Assembly (NCBI GenBank): GCA_025927665.1
Contig: JAICKZ010000149.1
Location: 1 to 7,953, forward strand
DNA: 7,953 nt
Direction: 5' to 3'
Source: Steroidobacteraceae bacterium
GTDB taxonomy: Bacteria > Pseudomonadota > Gammaproteobacteria > Steroidobacterales > Steroidobacteraceae
Shown: piece after piece, positions 5,754-7,953 of the stretch
Layout: every line of letters begins with the position of its first letter
Numbering within the stretch: the first letter of the stretch is position 1
Notes under the pieces: model-generated
Databases searched by the model: none
Told to the model about the DNA's origin: nothing
Seen by the model: the letters and a program-made list of their open reading frames with translations, nothing else
Position numbers and translations under genes: made by a program

Positions 5754-5786
5754 CCATCGATCCATGATTGATGGACTCAGTGAGGA
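5754..5786 (+). promoter_or_regulatory. hairpin and Shine-Dalgarno ahead of atpA
   Basis: CCATCGATC (5754-5762) pairs with GATTGATGG (5766-5774) to give nine pairs (one G-U) around a CAT triloop. It is preceded, not followed, by a T7 run (5744-5750), so it is not a terminator. A strong Shine-Dalgarno GAGGA (5782-5786) lies just beyond the stem, 8 bases from the atpA ATG and unpaired. The hairpin could mark a processing or stability boundary between the delta and alpha messages, and the U-rich tract may help ribosome loading. Confidence 0.5.
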
Positions 5787-5794
5787 ATTTGCAC

Positions 5795-7333
5795 ATGTCG
5801 ATTAAGGCATCTGAAATCAGCGATTTGATCAAGGCACGCATTGAAAAGTTTGCGGCTGCTAGCGAAGAACGCAATGTCGGTACTGTAATAACCGTGACTG
5901 ACGGCATTGTTCGTATTCATGGTCTTGCCGATGTGAAGTACGGAGAAATGTTGGAATTTGCGGGCGGTAGTTTTGGTCTGGCATTGAATCTGGAACGCGA
6001 TTCCGTTGGCGCCGTGGTACTGGGTGAGTACAAGCATATTACCGAAGGCGATACCGTAAAGACGACGGGCCGTATTCTTGAAGTGCCAGTGGGCGAAGCA
6101 TTGTTAGGACGCGTCGTCGATGCACTAGGAAATCCCATTGATGGCAAAGGTGCAATTAAAGCAAATCGTCAGGCGCCAATCGAACGCGTTGCTCCCGGTG
6201 TTATTTATCGTAAGTCGGTTAATCAACCAGTACAGACTGGTTACAAAGCGGTGGACTCAATGGTGCCAATCGGCCGTGGTCAACGCGAGTTGATCATTGG
6301 CGATCGCCAAACCGGCAAGACCGCAATGGCCATCGATGCCATCATCAATCAAAAAGGCAGTGGTATTAAATGCGTTTACGTCGCTATTGGTCAGAAGCAA
6401 TCCTCGATCGCGAACGTGGTGCGCAAGCTTGAAGAGCACGGTGCAATGGATCACACCATTATCGTTGCCGCATCCGCTTCAACACCCGCAGCAATGCAAT
6501 ATCTCGCGCCTTATGCGGGATGTGCAATGGGCGAATACTTCATGGATCAAGGTGAAGACGCATTGGTTATTTATGATGACTTGACCAAACAAGCTTGGGC
6601 GTATCGTCAAATCTCCTTGTTACTGCGTCGTCCCCCAGGTCGTGAAGCGTATCCTGGCGATGTGTTCTATCTGCATTCGCGTCTGCTGGAACGCTCCGCG
6701 CGTGTGAATGAAACCTATGTAGAAAAAGCCACTCATGGTCGTGTCAAAGGCAAAACCGGTTCGTTGACTGGATTGCCTATTATTGAAACTCAAGCCGGTG
6801 ACGTGACAGCATTCGTGCCTACCAATGTGATTTCCATTACCGATGGACAAATCTTCCTTGAATCCGATTTATTCAATGCCGGTGTACGACCTGCGATGAA
6901 TGCGGGTATCTCTGTGTCGCGTGTCGGTGGTGCCGCACAAACTGACATCATCAAACGTTTGGGCGGTGGTATTCGTTTGTCGTTAGCGCAGTATCGAGAA
7001 TTGGCGGCGTTCTCGCAGTTTGCTTCTGACCTTGATGAGGTTACTCGCAAGCAGTTGGAGCGCGGTCAACGTGTGACCGAGTTGATGAAGCAAAAGCAGT
7101 ATGCACCCATGTCTGTGGCCGAAATGGCGTTGTCCATTTATGCCGTGAACAATGGTTATATGGATAAGGTTGATCGCAATAAAGTCGGCGCCTATGAAGT
7201 AGCATTGCAAACTTTTGCAAAGTCGGTCTTCAAGAAAGAAATCGACGCCATCAATGCCAAGCCTGTGCTTAAAGAGCATGAAGCCACATTGAAAAAGATA
7301 TGCGAAGAGTTCGCAACGTCCGGTACTTATTAA
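5795..7333 (+). CDS. atpA: F1 ATP synthase subunit alpha
   Basis: Three alpha subunits alternate with three beta in the F1 head; alpha sites bind ATP without turning it over but complete the catalytic sites on beta. The protein has 512 residues (E. coli 513). The beta-barrel domain (about 25-95) is followed by the nucleotide domain with P-loop GDRQTGKT at 169-176, Walker B-like ALVIYDD at 256-262, and SVSRVGGAAQ, in which Arg376 is the arginine finger that reaches into the beta site. P-loop and arginine finger have the same numbering as in E. coli. The C-terminal helical domain contains LAQYRELAAFSQFASDLDE. The frame is open a little upstream, but ATG 5795 gives the family's N-terminus (MSIKASEISDLIKARIE, cf. 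MQLNSTEISELIKQRI) and has the GAGGA site. atpG follows after 15 bases. Confidence 0.98.
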   Translation: MSIKASEISDLIKARIEKFAAASEERNVGTVITVTDGIVRIHGLADVKYGEMLEFAGGSFGLALNLERDSVGAVVLGEYKHITEGDTVKTTGRILEVPVGEALLGRVVDALGNPIDGKGAIKANRQAPIERVAPGVIYRKSVNQPVQTGYKAVDSMVPIGRGQRELIIGDRQTGKTAMAIDAIINQKGSGIKCVYVAIGQKQSSIANVVRKLEEHGAMDHTIIVAASASTPAAMQYLAPYAGCAMGEYFMDQGEDALVIYDDLTKQAWAYRQISLLLRRPPGREAYPGDVFYLHSRLLERSARVNETYVEKATHGRVKGKTGSLTGLPIIETQAGDVTAFVPTNVISITDGQIFLESDLFNAGVRPAMNAGISVSRVGGAAQTDIIKRLGGGIRLSLAQYRELAAFSQFASDLDEVTRKQLERGQRVTELMKQKQYAPMSVAEMALSIYAVNNGYMDKVDRNKVGAYEVALQTFAKSVFKKEIDAINAKPVLKEHEATLKKICEEFATSGTY

Positions 7334-7348
7334 TCAAGCGTCGCAATC

Positions 7349-7953
7349 ATGCCCGGCACTAAAGAGATCCGCACCAAGATCGCGAGTATCAAAGGTACTC
7401 AAAAGATCACCAAGGCCATGGAAATGGTGGCTGCCAGCAAAATGCGTAAAGCACAAGAACGCATGCGTGCATCGCGTCCGTATGCAGAACGTATTCGTCG
7501 CGTCATGGGTCACTTACGTTTAGCCAATCCCGATTTCAAACATCCATACTTGATCGAACGCACAGTGAAGTCGGTAGGTTTCATTGTTGTCAGCACGGAT
7601 CGAGGTTTGTGCGGTGGCTTGAATGCGAATTTGTTCAAAGTTGTACTTATCGCTATGCGCGAATTTCAACAGCAAGGCGTTACGGTTAATTTGAGCTTGA
7701 TCGGTTCAAAGGCAGTACAGTTCTTTCGACGTATTACTAATGTCAATACCTTAGGCACCGTCACTCATTTGGGTGACAAGCCGCACGTCGCGGATTTAAT
7801 CGGCAATGTGAAAGTGATGTTGGACATGTACAAAGAAGGCAAGCTCGATCGCTTGTTTGTAGTGAATAACGTCTTTGTCAATAGCATGACGCAGAAGCCC
7901 ACGATTACACAGTTATTGCCAGTGGTCACTGAAGATGCAGATAAGCTGCAAAA
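7349..7953 (+). CDS. atpG: F1 ATP synthase subunit gamma, 3' end missing
   Basis: Gamma is the rotating shaft inside the alpha-beta hexamer. The frame starts at ATG 7349 and is open to the window end, giving 201 complete codons of the expected roughly 287. The N-terminal helix (EIRTKIASIKGTQKITKAMEMVAASKMRKAQ, residues 6-36 written in part: KITKAMEMVAASKMRKAQ) is almost identical to E. coli and includes the methionine known there as gamma Met23. Later come RPYAERIRRVMGHL, the STDRGLCGGLN signature, LIGSKAVQFF and the TQLLPV segment. The C-terminal helix that completes the shaft lies outside the window. No strong ribosome binding site is seen in the 15 bases after atpA, which suits one gamma against three alpha. 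atpD and atpC should follow. Confidence 0.97.
   Translation, partial: MPGTKEIRTKIASIKGTQKITKAMEMVAASKMRKAQERMRASRPYAERIRRVMGHLRLANPDFKHPYLIERTVKSVGFIVVSTDRGLCGGLNANLFKVVLIAMREFQQQGVTVNLSLIGSKAVQFFRRITNVNTLGTVTHLGDKPHVADLIGNVKVMLDMYKEGKLDRLFVVNNVFVNSMTQKPTITQLLPVVTEDADKLQ

Noticed and set aside
5764..5805. 13-codon ORF overlapping the start of atpA
   Set aside because: Its ATG begins in the loop of the hairpin, it has no ribosome site, and it resembles nothing.

Overview
The window is a piece of a gammaproteobacterial chromosome close to the replication origin. The gene order is rsmG (gidB, 5' end cut) - parA - parB - atpI - atpB - atpE - atpF - atpH - atpA - atpG (3' end cut), all on the + strand. 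This is the order known from Pseudomonas and relatives, where mnmG-rsmG-parA-parB sits beside oriC and is followed by the ATP synthase operon; E. coli has rsmG-atpI without parAB here. Protein sequences agree with this placement: RsmG, AtpB, AtpF, AtpA and AtpG resemble their E. coli counterparts closely. Base composition looks moderate (roughly half G+C) and even across the genes. I cannot name the genus.

Region 1-2402 holds the RsmG 16S rRNA methyltransferase and the ParA/ParB chromosome-partition proteins, separated by 58 and 49 bases. I see no convincing terminator or separate promoter between them, so they probably share transcripts. ParA is a Walker-type ATPase that positions ParB-parS complexes; ParB is the CTP-binding DNA clamp. 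No consensus parS site was found in the window.

Region 2403-2998 is a gap of about 600 bases, unusual in an otherwise compact stretch. It has no recognisable gene. It does contain a 33-bp imperfect inverted repeat with arms 147 bases apart (outer span 2581-2793), a small hairpin right after it, a 17-bp-period direct repeat (2858-2887), and then a good sigma70-type promoter (2930-2958) with a GC-rich discriminator and a leader hairpin, which should drive the atp operon.

Region 2999-7953 is the F1Fo ATP synthase operon: assembly factor I, Fo subunits a, c and b, then F1 subunits delta, alpha and the first 201 residues of gamma. Beta (atpD) and epsilon (atpC) are expected just past the window. 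All residues needed for proton-coupled catalysis are present: subunit a Arg223, subunit c Asp59, and alpha P-loop and Arg376. The translation signals look tuned to subunit copy number. The genes for c and alpha have the best Shine-Dalgarno sequences, preceded by U-rich tracts, while the Shine-Dalgarno-like sequence of atpF lies within a possible hairpin.

The coding content is ordinary housekeeping. The part most worth a second look is the structured noncoding DNA between parB and atpI, and after that the intercistronic hairpins of the atp operon. I found no sign of a novel multi-gene system, phage, CRISPR array or intact insertion sequence.
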